From Lolium rigidum (Eukaryota > Streptophyta > Magnoliopsida > Poales > Poaceae), in assembly GCF_022539505.1 (NCBI RefSeq), contig NC_061514.1, positions 337,821,090 to 337,885,089 on the forward strand: a stretch of 64,000 nt of DNA, written 5' to 3'. Position numbers and translations under genes: made by a program. Every line of letters starts with the position of its first letter. Positions within the stretch are counted from its first letter, which is position 1. The notes under the pieces were generated by a model. It made no database searches. It had not been told where the DNA came from and saw only the letters and a program-made list of their open reading frames with translations. Positions 32,026-43,928 of this stretch are shown here, in pieces.

Positions 32026-35000
32026 CTAGCACAGTGGCCCTCGCAAATGCGAGGGCATCACCCTTATTATGTGTATTGCGTTTGAGACCTAAATCTTAGA
32101 TGTCATGGTTACTCATAAGGCTAAGATATTAAATTGTAAGTTGTAGAGCCACTATAAATATTATGCGAAGTATTATTTGTGTGGTTGAATTAATCACCTT
32201 CAATTTTGATTATCATCTCGCTTCGAAAACACAAATACTGATGACAATAATTCTATTTTGCACATTGAAATAGAGTGCGGTGTTTTTGGTACTATATATG
32301 TGATTTCAAATCATTATGCAAGGTTAAAATTTGGATGTCTAGTTTTTAATTTGACTGTAAAGTTACAAATTATTAATTCCTTGTTCATATCCTATTTGTG
32401 GTACACCAAATGAATATATAGATCATGTCTATACACGGTTATAGAATACTATTTATTTATGTTCACTAAGATAATATACAAATGATTAATATAATACGGA
32501 AATCAACCTGCTATGTGTATATAGCTACTTTCAATATATCGCTTCATCATTGGTTCCAAATAAATGTTCATTTTCTCTGCATACAATATATGATTCTCAA
32601 TTATAATAAATATAGTGTTCTATGAATATTAGAAGGTCAAGTTCCCAAAAGGAGAACACCGCAGTTAATTGTTAGGTAAATATTTATTTTGGTGTGTAGT
32701 TAAGTGACATTATTTGATGTGATCTAATAGATAAGCCATCGAAAGACTAAAAGTATTCACTTAAGTTACTCTCATTCTATTAGCCCTTTAATGAAATACA
32801 GTTGTTTTTAGACATGGACATGCATGATCTTCAAACTTGCAAATTTGACCATTATATAAAGAAATTCTCACAAAATCTAATATTAGCAAACATACTGCCT
32901 CCTACTCTGCTTTGTCTAGGTCATCTCACCGGCTGCAACGGGTATGTAGATTTCACCCTAGCACACAATGTTTTTTCCTTAGCTAATATGCCCGTGTTTG
33001 CTAGTTCAACGACTAAGTGTAGTTTAGGCTGTGTGTTTTGCAAGTGATATATCCAAGACTATTTTGCGGTCAGACGACCATATGGCCCTAATCATAGAAA
33101 TGGGAGGCTTGTGCACTCTCCTAAACCTTTGACGTTACTCTTATTTTTGAAATCTTGTGATATTATCTTTTTACACACATTAGTGTACACATGTTGGAAA
33201 TTTATTTTATAAAAAACGTTGCTTTATTTTTTGCGACTCGTAAATAACTTAGTCCGCACACGTTTCATTTTACATTTTCTTTAAGACACTTGCCTACCCT
33301 GTACCACTCTATGTAGTTGAATATGCGTTGAAAGAAAATATATGGTTGTACGGAAAAATTGGAGACCATTTTCCTTCTAAATATGTACCCATGATCAATC
33401 AATATGATCTATCTTAGTCAACACAGACTCTTCTTATGGGCCCAACATTGATCTCTTCTTACATGACTTAGGATCACCGTCTTAAATTTTAGATCTAACC
33501 ATTCAAAACACACTGGTGTTGAATACGGGTACCTCTTTTAGGGAGGCAGATGTGACCATCAACATTAAATCATGCTTATGTACTATCGTCGTAATATATT
33601 GTTCTGTATAGCTCAACTTTTATAATTTGTTCCCACAACACGATTAACGGGCAAGATAATTCAAATGATCTAGATCAGTGTGGCGCTTCTATTCTAAAAC
33701 CCCATATATTGCTTTTAGTAAGTAGATATATATTCTAAGATGACGATATTACAGCCTTATGTGCAATGTTTTAGTAAACTGATTTTCAGAATAATATATA
33801 TATATATTGCAAAATAGATTTTATGAATGTTTAAATTAAATTAATTCACAGATATTTTATAATTAATTTTTTTACTCAATCATGCACAGTAGACTTAGCT
33901 ATATAGAGTCGCGCTATTTGATCCCCAGGTGCAGAATAATAATTCTGCATCCACCCACTATCTTTGTAATTGTAAATGAATTTTGCATCACGTAAATTTT
34001 GTTTTACTTCGTAAGTCAAGTATAACATAAGAAAAAATAGACATGGCCATATGTTTTTATTTACATAACGTACAAGACATAAAATACATATTTTTGGTGT
34101 TTACTGTAATGACTCATAAAATATGTTTTTATATCGAGATTTTTGTTGTAAGTTAATATGAACAAAATTATTTGAGTACAAAAATACCTCTTTTAGGGAC
34201 GTGACCATCAACATTAAATACTGTTCATGTACTATCGTCATATTATTCTGTATAGCTCAACCTTTATAATTTGTTCCCACAACACGATTAACGTGTAAGA
34301 TAATTCAAATGATGAGGATCAGCGTTGCGCTTCTATTCTATAATTTATTCCCACAACCGATTTTCAGAATTATATATATATATATATATATTTCGCAAAA
34401 TAGATTTTATGAATGTTTAAATTAAATTAATTCATAGATATTTTATAATTACTTTTTTTACTCAATCATTCACAGTAGACTTAGCTATATAGAGTCGTGC
34501 TATTTGATCCCCAGGTGTATCCACCCACTATTTTTGTAACCGTAAATGAATTTTGCGTCACGTAAATTTTGTCTTACTTCATAAGTTAATTATAACATAA
34601 AAAAATAGACATGGCCATATTTTTATTTTACATGATGTACAAAAATATGACATAAAATACATATTTGTGGTGTTTTTTACACTGTAATGACTCATAAAAT
34701 GTGTTTTTATATCGATATTGTTTGTTGTAAGTTCATATGAACATAATTATTCGATTACAAAAACATAATTTTACGGAAGTAACGGCGTAAGATTATGTTT
34801 GGTGCAAAATAACTTTTCTGTACCCTGGAAGTCAAATAGTGTTTCTATATTTTTTTTATGTTTTGCAAAACACATTTTAGAATGTTTAGATAAAATTAAT
34901 TTGTAGATGTTTCATAATTAATTTTTCTACTCAATCATTTACAGTAGACTAAGCTATGTATTTATTGGTTATACATTTCATGTTACATAATTTAAATTAT

Positions 35001-35664
35001 TCAAAATTTTCTCACGCAAACGCGTTCTTTTAATTTTTTGCTAGGTTTAGCATTTTAGATAGATAATCTTGTGTATAATTTTTTTGAACAAACTCATATA
35101 TTGCTACCGAGCAAGGTAGGTAGCGTGAGTCATTTTTTCGAACATAATTGTATAGCAGGTGCGCCTATTTTAATTGTAAAAATATATGTTTTCTTGCTGA
35201 ACGGACTCAGCTAGCTAGCAAGTCTTTTTTTAACAGCAAAAGACTATTCATACGGCCAAATCGTGTGAAAGAGGGAATCTAACTTTTAGATTACACGGAT
35301 AATGCAGATTTAGGTATTTGAAGGACAAATCGTATGTGAGAAGGATTCTATTTTTTCCTAAACTCCATCACAATCTTGTTACGTGATTTAGAAGATTACT
35401 TAGGGATGGTCCCACGTACTATTTATTCTTGACATGTACCTGGTCCTTCTAAATCACGTGGGGATGTCTCCATGTATGATGGCTGTGTATGTCCTTAATA
35501 GCTTGTACGTGTCAACTTTTTACGTAACATATATAGGCTTTAAATCTGTACCATTAAAATAAAATTAAGATCAATGACATATACATATTGAGCCTATGTG
35601 GATTAACCTGGTGTCTCCGTTAAAAGCCTCTTATTTTGCTTTTAGTATATAATAGATAGATAGA
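32026..35664 (-). mobile_element. Non-autonomous Helitron 2
   Basis: Same termini as Helitron 1, in reverse. The left edge is ctag (32026-32029) followed by cacagtg and the hairpin gccctcgcaaatgcgagggc; the right edge reads, on the minus strand, TCTATCTATCTATTATATAC. It is flanked by A on the left (T on minus) and T on the right (A on minus), as expected for insertion between A and T. Size 3639 bp. No Rep/Hel ORF. It carries a large internal tandem duplication at 33527-35000. Confidence 0.85.
33527..35000. repeat. Tandem duplication of about 650 bp inside Helitron 2
   Basis: Unit 1 (about 33527-34186) and unit 2 (about 34187-34790) share tacctcttttaggga, gtgaccatcaacattaaat, tgtactatcgtc, aatttgttcccacaacacga, gattttatgaatgttta, cacagtagacttagctatat and tttgatccccaggtg. 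A third, partial unit is at about 34850-35000. Unit 1 has an internal TA microsatellite and unit 2 a longer one (34371-34390). Confidence 0.8.
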
Positions 35665-35892
35665 TTGCTGTGGGATTTAAAGTTGCTAAAGGACGGCTGA
35701 GATTTGGTCTAGTGATAGCAGCCGTGGGGATTCAAGAAAGAGAGATTGACTATGAAATTGGAACAAGAATCCACGACTCGGGCTTATCTTCTAGCTAGGA
35801 AACTGAAAAAGAAAAAAACAGAGATTCAGTCATGGCACGTACAGACATACAGAGGCTCGATCACACTAAGCACGAAAATGTCAACATGATCC
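35665..35892. other. Unassigned spacer
   Basis: Short non-coding stretch between Helitron 2 and the LINE. Nothing recognised. Confidence 0.4.
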
Positions 35893-36626
35893 ATCGATAC
35901 TCACTTTTTTTTCGATAAAGGATGCTTTATTACTTTTGGGAAGCAATTACATCTAGCCTCTGCATAACCAGGATGCCCACAGCCGTTCAAGTATCTGCAG
36001 ACAAAGTATAAAAAAAACTAGGCGAAATACATATCGAATCGATGAATCATATAACGCCTAGGGTGAGGGAGGGGCTGCAATCCGTAGACTATGCTGCCAC
36101 CCATGTAGGAAAAATGTATCCCTCGCCGTAGCCTCCAACCGTGTACAGACCTCCGTAAATAGGTCTCGGTTCTCCTCCCGCTGAAGAGGTAACCACGAAC
36201 GAAGAATACCTGTACATCTGTAGATGACTTGCAACAAAGAACAATTTTTATCGTTAAAAATCTTGTCATTTCTACATAGCCAAAGCGCCCAGATAACTGC
36301 TAGCGCCCCCACCCTAAGAAGCAACTTAAACCTTGAATCGATACCGTGAAGCCAATTGCCAAAGATATTGGCCACACTAGTCGGGGGATACAAGGTAGAC
36401 GCTACTTGGATGACTGACCATATAGATCTCGCAAAATGGCACTGGAAAAAAGGTGTTTAATGGTTTCATCATGATGACAGAAAACACAATGTGAACTTCT
36501 GTGGCAATTCCGCTTAACAAGATTATCTTTGGTAAGAATAACTCCTCGATGAAGATACCATCCAAAAAATTTCATTTTTACTGGTATCTTCATCTTCCAA
36601 ATTTTCTTATTATTATCGATACTCAC
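35893..36626 (-). mobile_element. 5'-truncated LINE with 12-bp TSD
   Basis: ATCGATACTCAC is present at 35893-35904 and 36615-36626. The element (35905-36614, minus strand) ends in an A-tail (eight T on plus at 35905-35912). It encodes the ORF2 C terminus: a zf-RVT block ..IPVKMKFFGWYLHRGVILTKDNL...SSHCVFCHHDETIKHLF.. and, frameshifted, ..ALAVIWALWLCRNDKIFNDK.. ending ..HGWQHSLRIAAPPSP and a stop. Five-prime truncation plus perfect TSD indicate target-primed reverse transcription. It is younger than the LINE relics at 11.4 and 18.4 kb. Confidence 0.9.
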
Positions 36627-36675
36627 CTATTGACTGAATATCAGCTGGTGCAAATTCTCCAGGCCACCCCACCAT

Positions 36676-36945
36676 CACTACGGGAACCAGTTAAGGGACC
36701 GACGGCCGACGGCCGTTGGCACAGCCTGCCTTGCCATCGGCCCACGCCTGTGTTGACAGCAGCCGTCGGCACAACATGGTCTCGGCACAGCTAGGCTAGC
36801 CGTCAGCACACGTTTAGCCGTCTGCACAGACGACAGCCCGACGGTGGGTCCGAGCCATCGGCACAAGCGTTGTGGGCCCCACAGCACGGCTAACGGCCGT
36901 TAGCCCAGGGAGGAGGCTGTGCCGACGGCATTGTCGTTAGGCGAA
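36676..36945 (+). mobile_element. CACTA transposon end fragment
   Basis: Starts CACTACGGGAACCAGTTAAG and is followed by dense subterminal repeats (gccgtcggcacag, gccgtt/ag..gcacag in both orientations) typical of CACTA ends. The other terminus is not present nearby, and it is a different family from the element at 41182-46240. Confidence 0.75.
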
Positions 36946-37069
36946 TGTGTTGGCGCACACTTTTGAGCCACTGGAAGCCGAGCGGATCATCTCGACATAA
37001 TTTTGGTGCTATCATGTAAGGTGAGTTAACTTTAATCTAAACATGTATCCAAAATTGTGCTTCGACCCT

Positions 37070-37725
37070 GGTCATGGCGCACGATGGCAGTGCGCGCATG
37101 TTGTTTTCATGTTGAGGGCGTCGCTATTGCGATCTGCTTCCACCTCACTCCAGTTGCTTTCCGGGAAACCCTAGATCTGGGTATCTCGGATTGGACAATG
37201 GCGTCTCTCTCTCTCTCATGAGGGCATTGTTTCTAGGAGCAGTTGTCGGATGGTGGATCTAGGAGGTGGAGTGGTGTGCTTCTACCACATCGACATTGGC
37301 GAGTCTCGAGTGGTGCGGCGGGGTCTCGATGATGGCTGCGGTGTGATGGATTCGCACTGGGTGGAGGTGCTATGTGGAGCTATGGTGGCATTGATGGTAT
37401 CCTGGCAGGGGCTATGCGGAGCTCTACCTTGAAGATGGACCGGTGGTTTCATGGTGGTGACGACTTCTAAAGCCAGAGCATGAGGCGCGCGTAGAGGGTC
37501 TGCTACACCGGGCATGTGCTCTTTTTTTGCCACACGGTGACCTACTAATACCCCCGATATTTATCTAGTGGGCCGTTGTTTCTACTTTTAGGGCATTAGG
37601 CCCCGGCTTCGAGTTTGTGATGTATGCCTTTGACATTTCTATGTTGAATAAAACCTAAATAAAATCTATATGCATCGATTGATGTAGAGGCAGGGGCTCC
37701 ACCATTTTGAAGAAAAAATGGTCCT
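37070..37725 (+). mobile_element. LINE-type 3' region, second copy
   Basis: Related to 18628-19915 and in the same orientation. It shares ggtggagtggtgtgctt, the cttgaagatgga block and the LINE-like tail (gaataaaacctaaataaaat, then gcatcgattgatgtagagg and aaaaaatgg). Open frames within it are not credible genes. Confidence 0.6.
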
Positions 37726-37774
37726 TCATGATATGAGATGCTACATTGAGGTTCCGCGAAACACGGAGCTCTAT

Positions 37775-38010
37775 TCAGCAAATCTTCCTCCTGCTTGCAA
37801 CAACAGCATAATCAGAACATGCTACCAGAGGAATAACATACACAACTACGAGCTTATTGTGACAAGAGTCTAGCTAGACATTCACATCCTCTCACATAGA
37901 ACTCGGTACAAACGAAATTTACTCTGTTACATAGGATTCTTAAGCTGAAATCCATAATTGAATAAGAGAATGCGGTGACATGTACCCATAATTTTTTAGA
38001 GTTACCAAAA
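37775..38010 (-). repeat. Displaced distal flank of peroxidase 3
   Basis: Matches 29646-29879, the distal downstream flank of peroxidase 2 (cctgcttgcaacaaca, ggaataacatacacaac, acataggattcttaagctga, gacatgtacccataa). It now lies more than 8 kb from peroxidase 3, because the Copia/CACTA nest 38112-46377 was inserted between it and the gene. Confidence 0.8.
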
Positions 38011-38111
38011 AGACGTCAGGTATGCCTGATCTTTCTCGAGAAGACGCCGCTTCTCTATAGTCAGAATACCGTAATGCACAATCCTTATATCTCCGGTTGC
38101 GGCCTTGAGAA
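38002..38111 (-). pseudogene. 3' half of an ORF split by the Copia insertion
   Basis: The minus strand continues, in frame, from the half at 46378-46596 once the Copia and one copy of its 5-bp TSD (GAGAA) are removed. 35 codons including the stop (TAA at 38004-38002). The sequence is hydrophilic with ..HYGILTIEKRRLLEKDQ.. near the end. Product not recognised. See the other half for details. Confidence 0.55.
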
Positions 38112-38196
38112 TGTTAGGGTAATATGCATGTTGTATTACCCTTATATCTCCGGTTGCGGCCTTGAGAATGTTAGGGTAATATGCATGTTGTATTAC
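38083..38196. repeat. 57-bp perfect tandem duplication at the Copia edge
   Basis: Two identical 57-bp units (38083-38139, 38140-38196), each consisting of 29 bases of target DNA ending in GAGAA plus the first 28 bases of the LTR end (TGTTAGGGTAATATGCATGT...). It arose after the Copia insertion and happens to be a multiple of three. Confidence 0.9.
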
Positions 38197-40729
38197 CAGG
38201 GGCAACCGGATAAGTACCAGAGGTGGGGCGAGGATAGAAGGGACGTGTCTCATCAAACGTGATATCACGAGAGATGCGCATCCGACGACCAACGGGGTCC
38301 CAACAGCGATAGCCCTTACGCTCATCACTGTATCCGAGAAAAAACACACTCAACAGACTGAGCGGTCAGTTTGGTGCGTTCGCGAGGAGGGAGAAGGACA
38401 TAGAAAATGCAACCAAATAAACGAAGATTCGAGTAGTATGGAGAGCTACCAGAAAGACGCTCGAGAGGAATGCCACCTTGAAGGGCAACAGAAGGCTGAA
38501 TGTTAATGAGGTAAGTCGATGTAGCGACAGCCTCAACCCGGAAATGCGGCGGAAGAGAGGAATCAATCATCATAGCACGGGTAGTCTCAAGAATATGACG
38601 ATGCTTACGCTCGGCGACACCATTTTGAGCATGGGCGCCGGGACACGAGAACTGGGCGAGGGTGCCCTGCTCAGCAAGTACACCACGCAGGTGCTGGGAG
38701 ATATACTCTCCTGCAGAATCAACACGAAAAACACGAATATACGTGGAATACTGAGTACGAACCATGGCTGCAAAGCGCTGATAAATAGAGAGCACCTCAC
38801 TGCGAGAGCGCATAAAAAACAACCATGTGTGCCGTGAAAAATCATCAATAAACAAAATATAGTATCGATGGCCTCCTTTTGAAGGACAGGGAGCCGGACC
38901 CTAAACATCTGAATAAACTAAATCAAAAGGTCGATGAGATACAGACACACTAGTAGGATAGGGAAGCTGAATTTGTTTGTCTAACCTACAACCCTGACAC
39001 GAATGTAAAAACACATCTCCTAAGACAGACCCCAGAAGACCACGATGAACTAATGACGATAAACGGGAGCCACAAAGGTGACCCAGCCGATGATGCCACT
39101 GCTAAAAGATCCGAGCAACAGAACCGCAGGAGAACTGGCAGATGAAGTGTCAGCAGAAGGAACGCGAAGCCAGTCTAACTCCCAGAGCCCCGGGGACTCA
39201 AGGCTGCGAGGGCTAGCTCCAACCAAGGCATGTGTACGGCGGTCCTGAACAACACAAGAATCAGCGTCAAGAATGACGCGACAACCGATATCGCATGTGC
39301 GACTAGCAGAAAACAGGTTCATCTTAAGACTAGGAACATGAGAAACATCAGGAACAGAGAAATAGGAAGTAGAAGGGTGCCTCGACTGGAAACATGAAGA
39401 TAGGTACCATCAGCCATGATAACACGGACAAGAGAAACAAGAGAGCGAAGAGCAGAAAGAATAAAAGACGCAGAAGTCATATGAAAAGAAGCTCCAGAAT
39501 CCAGATACCACGGGGATGACGTACCTGACTGTGTAGAAGGTGGTGGTCGCGCGGTGCCAGAAAAGCTAGGCATAGAACCAGCAGTACTCGACGAGGAAGA
39601 GCCTGTAGCTGCGAGCAGACCACGAAGACCACGGATAATGTCCTGATCAGACAGCGCAACAGCAGAAGATCCTGAAGAACCAGCCTACCTATGAGCATGT
39701 ACTGTTGACGTAAGCTGGGATCCCTCCTCCAGCAGCTAGAGACATTGTGGCCAGACATGCCACAGTAGGTGCAGGGAGGACGAGGAGGTGCTGTCATACC
39801 ACAAGGCTGCTGAGGTTGACTCTGGCCCTGGACCATAGTAGTAGAGAGTATCTGCGGTACTGGAGACCGCAACGAAGCCGGCGGCATAGGAGGACCACGA
39901 GCAGACGGCACAGGAGGGCCACGAACAGCAAGTACAGAGGGAACCTCAAGATGACCAGCACCACAAAGACGAGTCTCCTTAGCACGAAGCTCAGCCAGTA
40001 CCTCAGAGAGCGGAACACGACCACGGGCAAGCAGCTGTGCACGACGCGGCTCAAACTCCTTGCGGAGCCGCGACAAGAACTCAAAACGCGCCGAAACTCC
40101 AGATCCGCATGCATAGTCAGACAGCAGGGACAGGTGGCACACATAGCTATACGAAGAGAATCAAGCTGACGCCAAATAGCAGCACTCTGAGTGTAGAACT
40201 CATCAATAGTATAATCACCCTGCTGAAGGGCATGCTCACCACAGACAGGTAAAGAGCATCCCCAGACGGCTGATAGCGCTGACGAAGAAAAGCCCACTGA
40301 GCAGCAGCAATGGGAAGACCCATGAACTCAACAGCATACTGAGGCAAAACACTGGAAGTGAGAACAGCAGCAGCACGAGCATCCTCATCTATCCACTGAG
40401 TGTAGTCAGTCAGATCCAGCCGGTATGTCGCAACGACAGTAGAGTGGTCCTGGACCTTCCGGTCATACTCAGCCAGAGTAGTATCATCAGCACTCTTGGC
40501 TACATCCTTGTCCGCCTGAGTAGCATCGGGGGCTAGGGCAATGGGCGTCGGTGCAATAGGCGCCGTAGGAGCAACGGGGCGCGGCGGACCGGAGACTCGC
40601 CAGAAAGCACACCCCAAAGACGAAGACTGCGCATGTGGACGCGCATGAAGGCACCGAAATCAGGATAATTCGCGCCATCAAAAATCACCGGGCAGCGAGG
40701 AATCGCAACATAGCCCGACGAGGAAGACA

Positions 40730-40730
<1 letters not shown>
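38197..40730 (-). pseudogene. Copia gag-protease-integrase, frameshifted and 3'-deleted
   Basis: ATG at 40730-40728. Order along the minus strand: gag, a CCHC knuckle (CTYCGMSGHNVSSC, about 39770), aspartic protease with SPWYLDSGASFHMT (about 39500), a GAG-pre-integrase region (about 39050-39330), and the integrase core (38325-38855) with FIDDFSRHTW, the DSAGEY aspartate and GVAERKHRHILE glutamate. It then reads GYSDERKGYRCW.. and breaks off where RT should follow. Several frame shifts separate the blocks. In intact Copia elements this polyprotein packages, matures and integrates the cDNA; here RT and RNase H are absent. Confidence 0.85.

Positions 40731-40731
<1 letters not shown>

Positions 40732-40770
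<39 letters not shown>
40732..40770. repeat. (CT)n microsatellite
   Basis: About 19 uninterrupted TC/CT dinucleotides followed by T-rich sequence. On the Copia strand it is a (GA)n tract directly upstream of the gag ATG. Confidence 0.95.
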
Positions 40771-40773
<3 letters not shown>

Positions 40774-41178
40774 CTTTTTTTTTTCTTTTTTTTCTCAGAT
40801 CAGATCACGCACGCAAATCCCGATTGAGGTATCTGCGGGACGCCAAGGCCTGGCAGCTGGCGGGCGGGAGGCGGCGCCGGACGAGCGGCCGGGGCGGGCC
40901 GGCGACGACGGAGACGGGCAAGCCGGGGTCGGAGAGGAGGGCGGCGGGGGCGGGCCGACGGCGGAGAGGAGCGGTCGGGGGAGGAGAGGAGCGGCCGGGG
41001 GCGAGGCGGCGGACGGCGAAGACGGGCCGGGGGTGAGGCGGCGGGTGACGGAAGCGGGCGGCCGGGGATGGAGAGGGCCGAGGCGACTGGGAAGAGGCAG
41101 CGGCGACGGCCGGACGTGGCGGCAGGGTGCCGGGGCGAGCGACGGCGGCGGCTACGAGGAGCTAACCTAGAGCTCTGA
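40771..41178 (-). other. Copia 5' leader between PBS and gag
   Basis: Very GC-rich (cggcggcg, ggggcggg) non-coding leader. Its right end is gagctctgat (41169-41178), the inner part of the primer-binding site. The open frame on the plus strand is compositional. Confidence 0.65.
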
Positions 41179-41204
41179 TACCACTACAAGAGATCTGATA
41201 TACT

Positions 41205-41380
41205 GTGACGAAAATCCTCATGACGGTGGTCCGTAACGTCACTGAATATCATAATGTGTGACGTTTTTCCCCTAGCGTCATGGACTCCCATAATCCATGA
41301 CGGCCGCACAATCACCGTCATACATTACCACATTCTGTGACGACCTCGGTAGATTTCATGACGAGTGTGGATGGGTCACA
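41205..41380. repeat. Left subterminal TGACG repeats of the CACTA
   Basis: Multiple cgtca/tgacg motifs, including tgtgacg, catgacgg and cgtcat, in both orientations. They are the expected binding sites for CACTA-encoded proteins. The partner array is at 45960-46230. Confidence 0.85.
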
Positions 41381-42099
41381 GAATAATTATGAGAGATGAA
41401 GACGAGATAGCAATTAAAATAAGCCGTATAATTCGAGAGACGAAAACCCAAACATCGAACCAGACCATAACAATTGAGTGTTTATAGTACTCTGTGTTGT
41501 AAATAAGCCACCAACAGCTTGGTTGTCTTTCATATTACTTGAATGTTTTTTTTATACGTTGCTATCTCTCATATGGAGAGTTTAAGAAACTGAGGCCTTA
41601 GGGCATGTACAATGGGAAATGCTAAGTTGGACGCTTAAGCGAATTAAAATAAAGAGTCAGAAATTAGATTACCTCCCAAGCTCTCTGGCGGGCAACCGCT
41701 CGGTGCTAATTTGGGTCATTTGCAAAGTAGCCAAGTAGATAAGCGCCCCTTTTTACAACGCACAACAGCGTCAACGCGCTAGATGCTTCTGATTTTACGA
41801 TAGAAAAATAAACACTGCCTGACAGAAAAAAAAAAGCCCACCCACATTTTCCATTACTTAATATGCGGTACTATAGCTGCACTTTGGTTCAAGATTTCAA
41901 GTTCAACGGTGTATAGGAATTCCACAATAAAGGTACGAGTCGTTTCCGAAGGATTCTCTCCAGTTTTTCCACAAAAAAACCTATTTTCCCTCTAAAAATC
42001 TAATTTCCCTCCACCTAAAATATATCTTTCCCTCCTTTTCTTTTATTTCCGTGGAATATATACATGTTCCCACCTAGGAGTCAATTGAAAATTTTCCAA

Positions 42100-42520
42100 C
42101 CTACCTAATCGTGTGCGTGGAGGAAGCCGCCCACTTCTCCTGTATTCTCCTGCCCTCTCCCCCGTTCTCTCCACGCATCGGATCGGAGGACGCGATCCAC
42201 CCGCCCCGGCAAGTTCGATCATCCCCGCCCTCCTCATCTGCGGGATCGACCGCCGGCCTCGCCCATGACCTTCTCCTCCGTGCTCCAGCCCGCTCGAACA
42301 CCACTTCCGTCCTCGCCAGCCGGATTAGAGCTGCCGGCCTCACCCTCGACGTCCTCTTGTGCGCCCATTCGCTGCTCCCTCGGATGAGTGCTGCTCCGTT
42401 CGCACCCACGAGAACGCGTACACCCGCTAGAACGCCACCGCCCGCACACGCTCGAACGCCTCCGCCTGCTCCCCCGAGTACGCCGCCACCCGCACCCGCG
42501 TGAATTCCGCCGCCCTCCTC
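42100..42520 (+). other. GC/Pro-rich leader exon-like region within the CACTA
   Basis: An open frame (42111-42503) rich in Pro, Ser and Arg, followed by caaggtaac, a good splice donor at about 42519-42524. This suggests a 5' exon or leader of the transposon transcript or a captured exon. No domain recognised. Confidence 0.35.
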
Positions 42521-43492
42521 AAGGTAACAACCACTTCTACAAACTTCCGTACTAGTGGAAACTGCAGGTACTTTGCGCATTGGTTGCTCTTGCCACCATC
42601 GTTGTTTCATACGTGGTGTATTGCTTTGTCCTCTGCCCCTGTAGCTTGTGTTCTGATTCCTATATATCTAAGTAGACTAATTCCCTGTATTGATAAAAGC
42701 CATGTTGATTAATTTCCTGCATATACTGAAAAAGCACATTGGTACTCTGTTCCAGCGAATTAAATTTCAGCTGAAGAAAGTTTAGTTGCGCATGGTGTTG
42801 GTATGAGGGGACGAGTACATGTGAATCCTGGTTTGGCTATTTCACAGATTTTGTACTGGACGTTGTAATGGGATACATGTTTTTCCTTTCCAAAAATAAA
42901 TAACGCTGATAAGGCTGATTGGAGAAACCATTTGCAGGCAAGAAGGCTGTAGACAATAGCAAGACTTTAGGCTGGTATTCTGAATCGTTAGGCAGTCACT
43001 ATAATAGATCATCGACATGTATTCTGATTTGTCCATTATTTGTTGTTTATCTTACAATATGCTTAAGGTATTCTATTCTGGGTGCATATTTCTCTTACTG
43101 AATATAGCGAAGTTCATTGACTTGGAAAAACAACATTATGCATGCTTTTCTCATCAATCAATATATACATATATACTCATCCTTATTAAACCATGTAGTA
43201 CAAGATGCCGTGATGATATATCATTAGTTAGTACTAGTTGACAGTATACCAACCATGATGATATTACTGAATCTCAACATGACTTCTATTTTAACTGAAA
43301 GATTAACCTGCAGTTGCATGCTCTATGTATTTTAAGTAGTTTGGTTCAACATATTTTTCAATTCTAAATACATGTCTACCTAACCCTGATATCCTGATAT
43401 CCTTCTTCTCCAAGATAGTACAAATCACGCCCGAAACTACCCGGAGTTGCTTCTAATGTTTCCTGATAATCTGGTATTCTTCAGTTAAAATC

Positions 43493-43928
43493 ATGCCCGC
43501 AACTCCGGAGTATGAGAGAAACAGGTTGGCACGGATTGAGAGGCGCAAGGCTGAGGAGGCAGTTACGGAACATAGCTAGTCAACTGCTATACGGTCAGAA
43601 TGCAAAAGACAAACAGAGGCGCAAAGGTGATGGTGGTGGCAGTGGCTCTGACTATGAGCCAAATGATGATGAGGAGGCTGATGATGCCGATGAGGTTGAG
43701 AAGAAAAGGAGCAGGAGCCAACTCTACATATGTCAAAGGAAAAGGTACTATGTCTTAGTGTCATACATAGTAGATAATGCCTTTCTTTCTACCATGTCCA
43801 GGAACGTGTATATATCATTGTTGAGCCACCAGACCGTTGGTTTTCCGATTAATGCTTTCCTTTCTTGCAGGAACATGGGTGTTGGTGAGCTGATAAACAT
43901 TTTAAAGGGGAAAAGAGAGCAGGAATAG
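43493..43928 (+). pseudogene. CACTA-associated ORF remnant, acidic segment
   Basis: ATG at 43493 opens MPATPEYERNRLARIERRKA.. (28 codons, stop at 43579). A shifted frame continues ..NIASQLLYGQNAKDKQRRKG.. and an acidic SDYEPNDDEEADDADEVEKK run. The N-terminal pattern is one I associate with CACTA ORFs of grasses. The frameshift near 43570 disables it. Confidence 0.5.

Noticed and set aside
38083..38196. Possible CRISPR-like or minisatellite array
   Set aside because: Only two units, no spacers, and each unit is explained as target DNA plus LTR end.
38478..40252. Plus-strand ORFs opposite the Copia polyprotein (38478-38837, 39747-40169)
   Set aside because: Antisense shadows of gag and integrase; the minus strand carries the recognisable motifs.
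40635..41036. 133-codon plus-strand ORF with serine/leucine run
   Set aside because: Shadow of the Copia leader and its (CT)n microsatellite on the opposite strand.
42101..42610. Minus-strand 169-codon Gly/Ala-rich ORF in the CACTA
   Set aside because: Compositional shadow of a Pro-rich GC segment; no conserved motif.
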